This document shows positions 1 through 9,058 of a stretch of 46,371 nt of DNA, in pieces. The notes under the pieces were generated by a model. The model saw nothing but the letters and a program-made list of their open reading frames with translations. It had not been told where the DNA came from and did no database searches. Source of the stretch: Bacteroidota bacterium (GTDB taxonomy: Bacteria > Bacteroidota > Ignavibacteria > Ignavibacteriales > Melioribacteraceae); assembly GCA_021820065.1 (NCBI GenBank), contig JAKAEE010000019.1, positions 5,951 to 52,321 on the forward strand, in the 5' to 3' direction. Each line of letters starts with the position of its first letter. The stretch's first letter is position 1. Made by a program: the position numbers and the translations under genes.

Positions 1-2
1 CA

Positions 3-2786
3 TCGCTATCACCTGATGGAAAAATGATTGCTTACACTCCCGTAACTCAAGCATTTAGAACTTGGAAAAGATACCGCGGCGGATGGGCAGCAGATATATG
101 GATTTACAATTTGGAAAAAGAAACTGCCGAGAACATTACCAACAATGTTGCAGACGATGAATTTCCAATGTGGCACAACGATAAGATTTATTTCTTGTCA
201 GACCGAGGCGCAAATGAAAGAGCAAATATTTGGTGCTATGATACAAAGACAAAACAAACCAAACAAATCACTGACTTCAATGATTATGATATTCATTTCC
301 CGTCTTTAGGTCCTTCCGATATTGTTTTTGAAAACGGCGGCAGACTTTATTTGTTAAGCTTAACCGATGAAAAGTATCATGAAGTAGCCGTCAAAGTTGT
401 TACGGACGAAATTACTCTTATGCCGAAAGTTGAAAACGTTTCTAAGCTGATCCAAAATACAAGCATTAGTCCGGATGGAAAAAGAGCAATGTTTGAAGCG
501 CGCGGAGATATTTTCTCTGTGCCGGCAGAAAACGGTCCCGTATTTGACTTAACAAAAACTTCAGGCGTAGCTGAAAGATATCCCGCATGGTCACCCGACG
601 GAAAGACAGTCGCATATTGGAGCGATAAATCCGGAGAATATGAATTGACTATTCGCGACTTGGAGAAACCCGATACTGAGAAAAAACTAACTTCATTTGG
701 TCCCGGTTATCGTTACCGTTTGTACTGGTCGCCCGACAGCAAGAAGTTAGCATTCATCGATAAGGCAATGCAGGTTTACGTTTACGATATCGCCGAGAAT
801 GAAACATACAAAGTGAACAAAGAACTTTTTATGTATGAAGGCGACTTAGAAAACTTTGACGTAAGTTGGTCGGCAGATAGTAAATGGCTTGCTTACCCGG
901 AAGAAATGACTAACCGTGCCAGCGCAATTTTCATTTTTGATACTCAGCAGAAAAAAAATTATCAGCTAACTTCGGGTTACTACCGCGACACAGAACCGAA
1001 ATTTGATCCCGACGGGAAGTATCTGTATTTCTTAACCAACAGAACGTTCAATCCTACTTATTCCGATATTGACAATACCTTCATCTACGCAAACACTACG
1101 AACATCGCTCTAGCAACTTTAACAGATGAAGTGCTTTCGCCTTTAGCTCCGAAGAACGATACTACTTCCGTAAAGAAGGAAGCTGAAAAGAAGGATGAAA
1201 AAGATTCCAAGAAGAGTGATTCGAAAGAGAAAAAAGATGAGAAGGAAAAAGTAAAGGAAGTTAAAATTACTTTTAAAAATTTCGAAGATAGAGTTGTTAT
1301 CCTTCCACCAGAAGCCGGTAACATTTCGCATATAGAAGCAGTGCCGGGAAAAATAATTTTCCATCGTTTACCCAACACAGGTGCCGCCGATAAGAAGAAA
1401 CCGGTTATGTATTACGATATCGAAAAAGGCGAAACTAAAACTATCGTAGATAACGCCGATGAGTTTTCAGTTAGCGCGGATGGAAAGAAAATCTTAATAG
1501 AGCAGGACAAGAATTATTCGATCGTTGATATCGCCGAGAATCAAAAACTCGATAAGAAGATGCCGACTGCACAACTTGAAATGACTGTTAACCCGCGCGC
1601 GGAATGGCAGCAAATTTTTAATGACGTCTGGAGATTTGAACGCGACTTTTTCTACGACCCCAATATGCATGGCGTTGATTGGAATGCAACGAAAAAACAA
1701 TATGAAAAACTTTTGGAACAAGCTGTAACTAGATCGGATGTTAATTATGTCATTGGTGAATTAATTTCCGAATTGAGTTCGTCCCATACTTACCGCAGTG
1801 GCGGAGACCTTGAACAAAGTGCGCACCGAAATGTTGGTTACCTTGGAATCAATTGGGAAATCGCCGACGGATATTACAAAATCAAAAAAATAATTAACGG
1901 CGCTCCTTGGGATACCGAAGTTAGAAGTCCTTTGCTAATGCCGGGTGTTAAAGTAAAAGAAGGCGATTACATTCTTGCTGTGAATGGAGAAACTTTGGAT
2001 ACATCCAAAGATCCGTGGGCTGCGTTCGACGGCATGGCTGACAAATCGGTAGAACTAACTGTGAATGACAAACCAACTTTTGACGGTGCACACAAAATAT
2101 TAGTAAAGACACTTTCCGACGAAACTCGTTTGCGCAATCTTGCATGGATTGAATCCAACCGTGAACAAGTTGACAAAGAGACGAAAGGAAAAATCGGTTA
2201 CATTTATGTCCCAAGTACAGCAGTCAACGGACAAACAGAATTAGTTCGTCAATTCGCAGCACAATTTGATAAAGAAGGTTTGATAATTGATGAAAGGTTC
2301 AACGACGGCGGACAAATTCCCGATCGCTTCATTGAACTTCTCAACCGCAAACCTTTAGCGTTCTGGGCTGTTCGCGATGGAAAGAATTGGCAGTGGCCTC
2401 CGTATGCAAACTTCGGTCCGAAAGTAATGTTGATAAACGGCTGGAGCGGTTCTGGCGGCGACGCATTTCCTGACTTCTTCAGAAAAGCTGGATTAGGTCC
2501 GCTAATTGGAAAACGTACATGGGGAGGATTAATCGGAATTTCCGGCGCGCCGACTCTAATTGACGGCGGTTCTGTTACAGTGCCGACATTTAGGATGTAT
2601 GACCCGGATGGTAAATGGTTCAAAGAAGGTCACGGCGTAGATCCGGATATTAAAGTTGAGGACGATCCTTCACAGCTTTCAAAAGGTGTTGATCCTCAAT
2701 TGGAAAAAGGAATCGAAGAAGTAATGAAACTTCTAGTTGAACATCCACCGGTTAATCCGAAACAACCGCCTTACGAAAAAAGATAA
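3..2786 (+). CDS. Tricorn-like S41 serine peptidase, 5' partial
   Basis: The reading frame is open from base 3 and the first in-frame ATG (base 24) sits inside a propeller repeat (LSPDGKMIAYTP), so the true start lies left of the window. Order of parts, counting from the Met at 24: WD40/TolB-like propeller repeats with SPDGK-type motifs (about 1-380), a Lys/Asp/Glu-rich linker (about 383-412), a second propeller part, a helical region, a PDZ-like domain (about 600-690), and the S41 core (about 710-890). Catalytic candidates are His588 in SSSHTY and Ser810 in NGWSGSGGDAF, matching the tricorn His and nucleophile positions; EGHGVDPDI near the end fits the conserved acidic region. The family degrades peptides downstream of larger proteases; many bacterial members are exported, but the N-terminus needed to judge this is missing. 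It is the only large + strand gene and is convergent with the cytochrome operon. Confidence 0.9.
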   Translation, partial: SLSPDGKMIAYTPVTQAFRTWKRYRGGWAADIWIYNLEKETAENITNNVADDEFPMWHNDKIYFLSDRGANERANIWCYDTKTKQTKQITDFNDYDIHFPSLGPSDIVFENGGRLYLLSLTDEKYHEVAVKVVTDEITLMPKVENVSKLIQNTSISPDGKRAMFEARGDIFSVPAENGPVFDLTKTSGVAERYPAWSPDGKTVAYWSDKSGEYELTIRDLEKPDTEKKLTSFGPGYRYRLYWSPDSKKLAFIDKAMQVYVYDIAENETYKVNKELFMYEGDLENFDVSWSADSKWLAYPEEMTNRASAIFIFDTQQKKNYQLTSGYYRDTEPKFDPDGKYLYFLTNRTFNPTYSDIDNTFIYANTTNIALATLTDEVLSPLAPKNDTTSVKKEAEKKDEKDSKKSDSKEKKDEKEKVKEVKITFKNFEDRVVILPPEAGNISHIEAVPGKIIFHRLPNTGAADKKKPVMYYDIEKGETKTIVDNADEFSVSADGKKILIEQDKNYSIVDIAENQKLDKKMPTAQLEMTVNPRAEWQQIFNDVWRFERDFFYDPNMHGVDWNATKKQYEKLLEQAVTRSDVNYVIGELISELSSSHTYRSGGDLEQSAHRNVGYLGINWEIADGYYKIKKIINGAPWDTEVRSPLLMPGVKVKEGDYILAVNGETLDTSKDPWAAFDGMADKSVELTVNDKPTFDGAHKILVKTLSDETRLRNLAWIESNREQVDKETKGKIGYIYVPSTAVNGQTELVRQFAAQFDKEGLIIDERFNDGGQIPDRFIELLNRKPLAFWAVRDGKNWQWPPYANFGPKVMLINGWSGSGGDAFPDFFRKAGLGPLIGKRTWGGLIGISGAPTLIDGGSVTVPTFRMYDPDGKWFKEGHGVDPDIKVEDDPSQLSKGVDPQLEKGIEEVMKLLVEHPPVNPKQPPYEKR

Positions 2787-2798
2787 AATGAATTTCAC

Positions 2799-2836
2799 AA
2801 AAGGTGAGGATACTTTTAGAAGTATTCTCACCTTTT
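2799..2836. terminator. Bidirectional Rho-independent terminator
   Basis: AAAAGGTGAGGATAC pairs with GTATTCTCACCTTTT (one G-T pair) around a short TTTTAGAA loop, which can close by a further A-T pair. The arms end in A-runs on one side and T-runs on the other, so the hairpin has a U-tract in both directions. It lies between the convergent peptidase and beta-barrel genes and can end both transcripts. Confidence 0.9.
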
Positions 2837-2870
2837 TTAATTCCAACTTGATAAAATTTTCTTGTAGAGA

Positions 2871-4496
2871 TTAGAACCGAGTGTTCAAACCAATATAGAC
2901 GTGTGAGTAGCTTTGCTTATCTTGAAACGTTCCTTCGTAACTCAAAGTGAAAAATGTTGATGCAAGAACCCGCCAAGACAAATCGATGGAGGCGATATCC
3001 TGCATCAGCTTGGTAGAGCTTTGCGGAAAAGTGTAGTCAACTTTTCTGTACCCCAAACCAATATTAAAATAACCGTTAAACAAATCTTTGTTGATGCTTC
3101 CGCCGTAATAATTTCCTTTCACGTACCCGTTTTCAATTCTGTTATAATTTATGTAAAGCGAGGAATAAATTATCGGAAGCTGGATATAACTCAGTGATCC
3201 GCCGTAGTTTCTTGCCGGCTGCGGGTCGGCTGCGCTGAAGCGATAATTGAAATTTGTGCTCAACCATAAACTATTAACCGGTCTTATATTCAACCTAAAT
3301 CCCAAACCCTGCCTTGTAGCCGAATCAAAAATACTATCTGCAATATTCTTGAACGTTTCATAATAGACAACATTTTTTCTTGCATCGTAAGTTGCGCTTA
3401 AACTCAGCCAGTTGCTCGGAGTATAACTTGCCATGCAAAATATGCTCGATATATCAAAAACATTTTGCCCGACTCCCTTTTTGCGTTTGTACAACTCAAA
3501 CTCCGATGAGAAAAACAAACCAAAGCTTTGAGAAAAGTTGCTTGTGTGTTGGAAGTACAAAAATCTTCTGTCGGTTTTGAAATCGTTCGTCTGTTGAAAT
3601 ACGCCAACCGTGTTCTGCATGGACGTACTTGTTGAAATACTGTCGTCTCTGCTGATATAACCGCCGTACTCGAACAATTTTGCGTTTAAACCGTAATTGG
3701 AGAAATCAGGTCGAGAACCAACTATCGCTCCGAGAGTAAATTTTTTGATTGCTGTTTCAAATTGAAGTCCGTCTATAGCGCCAAGACTTGAAGTTTTAGG
3801 ATTAATTTTTCTGCCAAGAATCAAATTGGTTGTTTTGCTGAATGCATATTTGAACGCAAGATCGTAAATTTTTATTGCATCACCCAAATGGCTCGTTACG
3901 CTAGCCCATTGATCTGCTCTGTAAACAAAATTAATGTAACTTGAAAAAGATACCGGCGATCTAAACAGCGAGTCCGCTTCCATCGATAGAGTGTACCGCC
4001 AGTTCTGAAGGTTAGCCAAACCGGGAGTATTAGACATACTTGTGTAGGACGCAATCGAAAGTCTTCCGCTCACTCTTCTTGCAAAAGAACTTCCTTTTGA
4101 TATTTGCAGCTTAGCCGGTGCAGGTATTAACTCCTGTGCAGGAATCTTTTCTTCGGTTTTAATTTCTCCTTCGGTCGGCTTTTCTTTTATCTCGGTTTTC
4201 TCAACAATCAACGCGATCATAGAGTCATTCACTTTCAACTGAGCACTTCCAATTAAAATACCTGAACATGAACTCGACGAGACATACTTTACCAATACCG
4301 TTGGAACAAGTTTTTTATTCGAACGAACATATAACGTATCGTTAATCGAAATACCGTCGGTGTTTTCGAAACGGACGTAAATGTTCTGCGAGGTCAAAAA
4401 TGTTACCTGACCGATTTTTTCTTTCTTAGCCGCAGTTTGACCCAAAAGATTTATCTGAAATAAAACTACCACTAACAAAATGCTTCTTTTAACCAC
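2871..4496 (-). CDS. Predicted outer-membrane beta-barrel protein, last gene of the cytochrome operon
   Basis: The frame is open up to 4574, but the start is best placed at the GTG at 4496: AGGGAG lies five bases upstream, and the product then begins MVKRSILLVVVLFQINLLGQ, a Sec signal peptide. This gives 541 aa overlapping the 40-haem cytochrome gene by 8 bp (GTGGTTAA), typical of translational coupling. After the signal comes a small beta-rich domain (about 25-125), a Glu/Lys/Pro-rich linker, then about 370 residues of alternating amphipathic strands ending in ...YIGLNTRF, with the terminal Phe common in outer-membrane barrels. No haem motifs are present. I do not recognise a named family. 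Its place directly after two multihaem cytochromes suggests a porin-like partner, by analogy with porin-cytochrome conduits, but it could also be an unrelated barrel. Confidence 0.75.
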   Translation of the reverse strand: MVKRSILLVVVLFQINLLGQTAAKKEKIGQVTFLTSQNIYVRFENTDGISINDTLYVRSNKKLVPTVLVKYVSSSSCSGILIGSAQLKVNDSMIALIVEKTEIKEKPTEGEIKTEEKIPAQELIPAPAKLQISKGSSFARRVSGRLSIASYTSMSNTPGLANLQNWRYTLSMEADSLFRSPVSFSSYINFVYRADQWASVTSHLGDAIKIYDLAFKYAFSKTTNLILGRKINPKTSSLGAIDGLQFETAIKKFTLGAIVGSRPDFSNYGLNAKLFEYGGYISRDDSISTSTSMQNTVGVFQQTNDFKTDRRFLYFQHTSNFSQSFGLFFSSEFELYKRKKGVGQNVFDISSIFCMASYTPSNWLSLSATYDARKNVVYYETFKNIADSIFDSATRQGLGFRLNIRPVNSLWLSTNFNYRFSAADPQPARNYGGSLSYIQLPIIYSSLYINYNRIENGYVKGNYYGGSINKDLFNGYFNIGLGYRKVDYTFPQSSTKLMQDIASIDLSWRVLASTFFTLSYEGTFQDKQSYSHVYIGLNTRF

Positions 4497-7400
4497 CTGA
4501 ACTCCCTGCCGGATGGCATGTATAACATGATGTTGCTGAATAGACATAACCGCTGACACCACTATGCTTTCCATCTACCTTCGTTTTATCACTATGTTCG
4601 TGACAATTAATGCAAGTAAACACTTTGAAGTTCGTTGAATTCGTATGACAATCCGAGCATAACGTCCACTTGCCGTTATGCTTACCGCTGTAAATTGGGA
4701 AGTACTGACCATCATGATTAAACGTTGAAGGCGTCCATGCTGTCGTAGTATGGCACTGCTCACAAGCTGTCGGGAATTGTGCAGATGAATGATTTGGATT
4801 CGTTGTGCTATTATATTTTGCTTGGTGACAAGCATAACAAGTATTTGGCGTCTGACCAACATTGTATCCAACCGTATGACAACTTGCGCAAGGAACCGTT
4901 GTGTGCGCACCGGTTAAAGGGAACGGCGTTGTTGAATGATTGAATGACGCCGGACTCCATGCGGTTGTTGTATGACATTGATCGCATGTCGTTGGAAATT
5001 TTGCAGAAACGTGATTTGGATTTGTTGTTGCATTGTAATTTGCTTGATGACAAGCGTAACATGCATTTGGAGTTTGACCAACATTGTAGCCAACGGTATG
5101 ACAGCTTGCGCAAGCAACCGAAGTGTGAGCGCCGGTTAACGGGAACGGTGTTGTTGAATGATTGAACGTTGCCGTTGTCCAATTAGTTGTTGAATGGCAC
5201 TGCTCACATGTCGTTGGGAATTTTGCCGAAACGTGGTTCGGGTTCGTAGTGTTGTTGTACGTAGTCTGATGGCATCCGTAACAATTATTCGGTGTTTGAC
5301 CGGAACTGTACCCTACAGTATGACAACTTGCACAAGCGACAGTTGTATGTGCACCGGTCAACGGGAACGGTGTTGTTGAATGATTAAATGTTGACGGCTG
5401 CCATGCTGTTGTTGAATGACATTGTTCGCATGTAGTCGGAATTTTTGATGTCGAGTGATTCGGATTCGTCGTGTTGTTGTAATTTGTTTGGTGACAACTG
5501 TAACATACACTCGATGTCTGACCAACACTATATCCTACAGTATGACAACTTGCACATGCGACAGTTGTATGTGCACCGGTCAACGGGAACGGAGTTGTTG
5601 AATGATTAAACGTTGACGGCTGCCATGCTGTTGTTGAATGACATTGATCGCATGTAGTCGGAATTTTGGATGTCACATGATTCGGATTTGTTGTGCTGCT
5701 GTAATTTGTTTGGTGACAACTGTAACAAGTGTTTGGTGTTTGACCAACGTTGAAACCTACCGTATGACAGCTTGCACAAGCAACAGTAGTATGCGCGCCG
5801 GTTAACGGGAACGGTGTTGTTGAATGATCAAATGTTGCACTTGTCCAGACAGTTGTTGAATGACACATTTTGCAATCTGTTGGATAAGATTGAGCAACAT
5901 GATTCGGCGCAGAATTATATTTATCCTGATGACAGCTTACGCATTCGGTTGATAATCCGGCTAACTTCGTTGCGTGACAAGTTTGACACGTTACAGTAAC
6001 ATGCGCTCCCGTGAGAGGAAAAATTGTTGATCCATGGTTGAATGTAATCTGCTTCCAATCAACCGGTGTATGACATTGCTTGCAATCTTGCGGATAATTT
6101 TGAGCCGTATGATTTGGCGCCGTTGTATATTTTGCTTGATGGCATGAAACACATTCTGCCGATGTTCCGACATAGCCTGACGTGTGACATTGTTGACACG
6201 CAACATTTACGTGCTGTCCTACCAATGGAAAGTTCGTAAGCGAATGATCGATTACACCATCTTTGCTTCCCTTTGGATGACAGGCGTAGCATGCTGAACT
6301 CTGATAAACGTATCCGTTCACGCCAGTGTGTTTCGAATCTGTATCTGCCTTGTTATGCGTGTGACAATTTATACATTCGAAAACTTTCAAATTGCTTGAG
6401 TTGGTGTGACAATCCGAGCACAGGTTCCATCGACCAAGATGTTTGCCGGAATAAATCGGGAAATATTGCCCGTCATGATCAAAAGTTGAGGGCGTCCATC
6501 CAACAGACGTATGACATGTAGCGCAATCGGTCGAAAAGCCGGCGGCTTTATGATTTGGATTTGTCGAGTTATCATAATTTGATTGATGACATCCTACACA
6601 TGCTTTTGGAGTTCCGGCATAACCTGATGCGTGACATTTATTGCAGTCATTCCGAATCACATTATGCGCGCCGACAAGCGGATATATCGAGTCATGAATT
6701 GTAAATGTTGCCGGTTTCCAGCCTGGATCGGTTGTATGACACTGTTTGCAATCCTTCGAAAAATTTAGACTCATGTGATTTGGTGAAGATGCAGCTTCAT
6801 AATGTTTCTGATGGCACGAATAACAATCCTGAGTCAACCCTTTGTATGTTGTTTGAGAATGACATTCAAAACAATTTACTATTGCATGTCCTCCTACCAA
6901 TGGGAAAAATGAATGAACTACCGTCGTCGTTGCCCAGACAGGTGAAGAAATTGTATGACATTGCTGGCAATCTGTAGAGAACCCGGCTTGAACATGATTC
7001 GGATTCTGCGCTGCCATGTAATTTGCCTGATGACAATCAAAGCAGCTAATCCCTAGTGGATCGAAACGCAACTTTGATGCCGACTTATGACACTGCGAGC
7101 AATCTGCTTTTGCGTGGTTACCTAATAATGGAAATCTTCCCATCCGATGTATATCGGAAACGTCTTCAACAATCCAAGTATTGGGGCTATGGCACTTCGC
7201 ACAATCGTGTCCAACGGTATTCTCATGAATATCTTTGTGGCAATTGTTACATGTTGTTTTTTCTTTTTGATCGCTGAAGACAAGCGTTGAATGGCATAAG
7301 CGGCACTGCACCGTTTGATGCTGTCCAACCAAATTGAATCCGGTCTCGCTGTGCTTAAATGTAATTTTAGCGGGAGTTACCTTCCAACTCTCTTCGGAAT

Positions 7401-7503
7401 GGCATTGATTGCAATCCAGTTTAAAATCTTTGCCGTGCGGCGATTGCGCATAACTTACCGAAGATAAAATTAGAATAACAATTAAGAATGGCAGAGCGCG
7501 CAT
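4489..7503 (-). CDS. Giant multihaem c-type cytochrome with 40 CXXCH motifs
   Basis: ATG start with GAGG four bases upstream; it overlaps the end of the 20-haem gene by 22 bp. MRALPFLIVILILSSVSYAQ is a Sec signal peptide, so the 1004-aa product is exported. I count 40 CXXCH haem-attachment motifs, about one per 25 residues, with many additional His (FNH, GAH, NPNH) as likely distal ligands. The recurring FPLxGxH-x(6,8)-CxxCH pattern is typical of a multihaem family often found in anaerobic or metal-respiring bacteria. Residues 576-945 are five tandem 74-residue tri-haem units. A module beginning NHDGQYFPIYSGKH and ending CY[AT]CHP occurs twice, at about 343-414 and about 930-1000. The role is inferred: electron storage or transfer through periplasm and/or outer membrane, together with the four other genes of the operon. 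Confidence 0.93.
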   Translation of the reverse strand: MRALPFLIVILILSSVSYAQSPHGKDFKLDCNQCHSEESWKVTPAKITFKHSETGFNLVGQHQTVQCRLCHSTLVFSDQKEKTTCNNCHKDIHENTVGHDCAKCHSPNTWIVEDVSDIHRMGRFPLLGNHAKADCSQCHKSASKLRFDPLGISCFDCHQANYMAAQNPNHVQAGFSTDCQQCHTISSPVWATTTVVHSFFPLVGGHAIVNCFECHSQTTYKGLTQDCYSCHQKHYEAASSPNHMSLNFSKDCKQCHTTDPGWKPATFTIHDSIYPLVGAHNVIRNDCNKCHASGYAGTPKACVGCHQSNYDNSTNPNHKAAGFSTDCATCHTSVGWTPSTFDHDGQYFPIYSGKHLGRWNLCSDCHTNSSNLKVFECINCHTHNKADTDSKHTGVNGYVYQSSACYACHPKGSKDGVIDHSLTNFPLVGQHVNVACQQCHTSGYVGTSAECVSCHQAKYTTAPNHTAQNYPQDCKQCHTPVDWKQITFNHGSTIFPLTGAHVTVTCQTCHATKLAGLSTECVSCHQDKYNSAPNHVAQSYPTDCKMCHSTTVWTSATFDHSTTPFPLTGAHTTVACASCHTVGFNVGQTPNTCYSCHQTNYSSTTNPNHVTSKIPTTCDQCHSTTAWQPSTFNHSTTPFPLTGAHTTVACASCHTVGYSVGQTSSVCYSCHQTNYNNTTNPNHSTSKIPTTCEQCHSTTAWQPSTFNHSTTPFPLTGAHTTVACASCHTVGYSSGQTPNNCYGCHQTTYNNTTNPNHVSAKFPTTCEQCHSTTNWTTATFNHSTTPFPLTGAHTSVACASCHTVGYNVGQTPNACYACHQANYNATTNPNHVSAKFPTTCDQCHTTTAWSPASFNHSTTPFPLTGAHTTVPCASCHTVGYNVGQTPNTCYACHQAKYNSTTNPNHSSAQFPTACEQCHTTTAWTPSTFNHDGQYFPIYSGKHNGKWTLCSDCHTNSTNFKVFTCINCHEHSDKTKVDGKHSGVSGYVYSATSCYTCHPAGSSGG
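4669..5778. repeat. Five tandem 222-bp repeats inside the 40-haem cytochrome gene
   Basis: Each 222-bp unit encodes 74 residues with three haem motifs in fixed order, CASCH, CY[SAG]CH and C[DE]QCH, followed by W-x(3)-[ST]FNHSTTPFPLTGAH. The spacing is exact: GCACCGGT recurs at 5351 and 5573. Units 1 and 2 differ at about 9 of 74 residues by my hand count. The last unit changes at its end to the NHDGQYFPIY module. The near identity and exact period point to recent tandem duplication or gene conversion. Confidence 0.9.
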
Positions 7504-9056
7504 TTTACCTCACCGAATTTATATTTAACATATCTGCCTTTTTCATCAACAACCGACTTGTGGCACTTGTAACAAGGTACTCCTGAATGCGCTCCTTCCA
7601 GCGGAAATGCTGTTTTGCTGTGATCAAATAAATTCGGTTTCCAGTTGTCAAAATTATGACATCGTTGGCAATTTACAATCCCATTTTCTGCGAACTGCCC
7701 CACATGAATGTCTTTGTGACAGGTAACGCATTCTGTTTTTGTAACAAAGTCAATCTTAATACCGGCACTTTCATTTTTACTTGTGTGACACTTACTGCAA
7801 TTTTGCTTCAAGTGAATCCCCAATAATTCATAACCTGTAAGTTCGTGATTGAAAGTTACAGCGCTCCACTTTTCCGTTGAATGACATAGCTCGCATTTCT
7901 GTCCGCTCTTAATTTTTCTTTCAATCGAATCGCCGTGAACATTCTTGTGACAGTTAAAACATTTTTCCGGTTCAATTTTGAATTTCCATTTTTCATTCTT
8001 CAGATGGCAGCTTTGACATGGAATGGCAAGATGGCTTCCTGTAAGCGCAAAATTAGTAGTAGAATGACGCTGTATCGTGTACGACGTGAACGAAAAATTC
8101 TCTGCTGTGTGGCATTCGGAACAGTCGGATAAAACATTCTTCTTAGTAAACTCTCCTTTGTGATAATCGGTATGGCAGCTAATACATTTATCATACTTCG
8201 GTTTTACATTCAATCCGCCCTTGTGACAGTCCAAACATTTCACTTCAAGGTGTTTACCAAGCAGCGGATAATTTGTTTTCGAGTGATCGAACCGGTCAAT
8301 ATTTTTTATCAACTTGAAAGATTCCGTTACGTGACAAGACATACATTTGTCGCCGAATTTTCCTTTGTGAAAATCTTGGTGACACGGCGTGCAATTGGCA
8401 AATTCAAGCCCGGTAAACTTTTGGAAGTTCTTTCCGCTCCGTTGCTCAGTCGCATGGCACTTAGAACATTCAACTTTCTGATGCGCACCGGTAAGTGGAA
8501 ACTTTGCAGTTTTATGATCAAACTTTGATGCCGGCTTAAATGAATCGTTGGAGTGACACTTCTGACAATTTGTGCCCAACGTTCCCTGGTGTTGGTCAAC
8601 GTGGCATGAGATGCAATTAGTGTTCAATCCCAGATAAGTGTTCTTCCGTGTTTTGATTTTGAAATCTGAAATGAAGTCCGGTTTATGACATTCATTACAC
8701 TTCAGCTTGGCGTGCTTGCCAACTAAATCAAATCCGGTTTTGGAATGATTAAATCCATCCGGATTAAAATTTACAATTCTAAAATTTCTTCCGTGGTGCT
8801 CGCTGTGACACTCGCTGCATTTCTTCTGCAAAACATCGGCGCTGCCGTGAAATCCTCTTCGGCTTTTTTGGCGAAGCCCAATATCGGTATGACAGGCTAA
8901 GCACTCATCGTTTCGAATCTGGTTACCGAGGGCGTGACACTTGGTGCAATTGCTCATGCCTTCGAGATTTGCATGGAAGGTTGTCAAATCACCCGGAGAT
9001 ATTTGAGCTAGAGCCGTTCCGAAAGAGATGCTCAAAAAGATTACGGTCAATACCAA
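7482..9056 (-). CDS. Exported multihaem c-type cytochrome with 20 CXXCH motifs
   Basis: The product is about 524 aa with 20 CXXCH motifs spread evenly from CTKCH near the N-terminus to CALCH at the C-terminus. Recurrent FDHSKT-x-[FY]-x-L-x-G-x-H segments precede many motifs, the same family style as the 40-haem neighbour but without near-identical repeats. The start is uncertain. The TTG at 9056 gives VLTVIFLSISFGTALAQ, a hydrophobic stretch lacking the usual basic N-region. Extending 15 bases upstream to an ATT at 9071 gives (M)KTLRLVLTVIFLSISFGTALAQ, a complete Sec signal with GAGG four bases before it, but ATT is a rare start. It lies 2 bp after (or overlaps) the flavoprotein gene and overlaps the next cytochrome gene by 22 bp. 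A periplasmic electron carrier between the cytochrome-b-like unit and the 40-haem protein is the likely role. Confidence 0.9.
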   Translation of the reverse strand: MVLTVIFLSISFGTALAQISPGDLTTFHANLEGMSNCTKCHALGNQIRNDECLACHTDIGLRQKSRRGFHGSADVLQKKCSECHSEHHGRNFRIVNFNPDGFNHSKTGFDLVGKHAKLKCNECHKPDFISDFKIKTRKNTYLGLNTNCISCHVDQHQGTLGTNCQKCHSNDSFKPASKFDHKTAKFPLTGAHQKVECSKCHATEQRSGKNFQKFTGLEFANCTPCHQDFHKGKFGDKCMSCHVTESFKLIKNIDRFDHSKTNYPLLGKHLEVKCLDCHKGGLNVKPKYDKCISCHTDYHKGEFTKKNVLSDCSECHTAENFSFTSYTIQRHSTTNFALTGSHLAIPCQSCHLKNEKWKFKIEPEKCFNCHKNVHGDSIERKIKSGQKCELCHSTEKWSAVTFNHELTGYELLGIHLKQNCSKCHTSKNESAGIKIDFVTKTECVTCHKDIHVGQFAENGIVNCQRCHNFDNWKPNLFDHSKTAFPLEGAHSGVPCYKCHKSVVDEKGRYVKYKFGEVKCALCHS

Positions 9057-9058
9057 TC

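Noticed and set aside
3..2786. First gene starting at the ATG at 24
   Set aside because: That Met is inside a SPDGK propeller motif with in-frame coding sequence before it; the gene is cut by the window edge.
4575..5182. Several minus-strand frames of 67-123 residues inside the 40-haem gene
   Set aside because: They are alternate frames of the tandem repeats and inherit their openness from the repeat structure.
4669..5778. Regular repeats suggesting a CRISPR array or satellite DNA
   Set aside because: The 222-bp period is a multiple of three, the repeats stay in one long reading frame, and each encodes three CXXCH motifs; it is a coding repeat.
8160..8528. 122-residue + strand frame opposite the 20-haem cytochrome
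   Set aside because: It mirrors the CXXCH-rich gene and contains no coherent domain; the minus-strand gene is certain.
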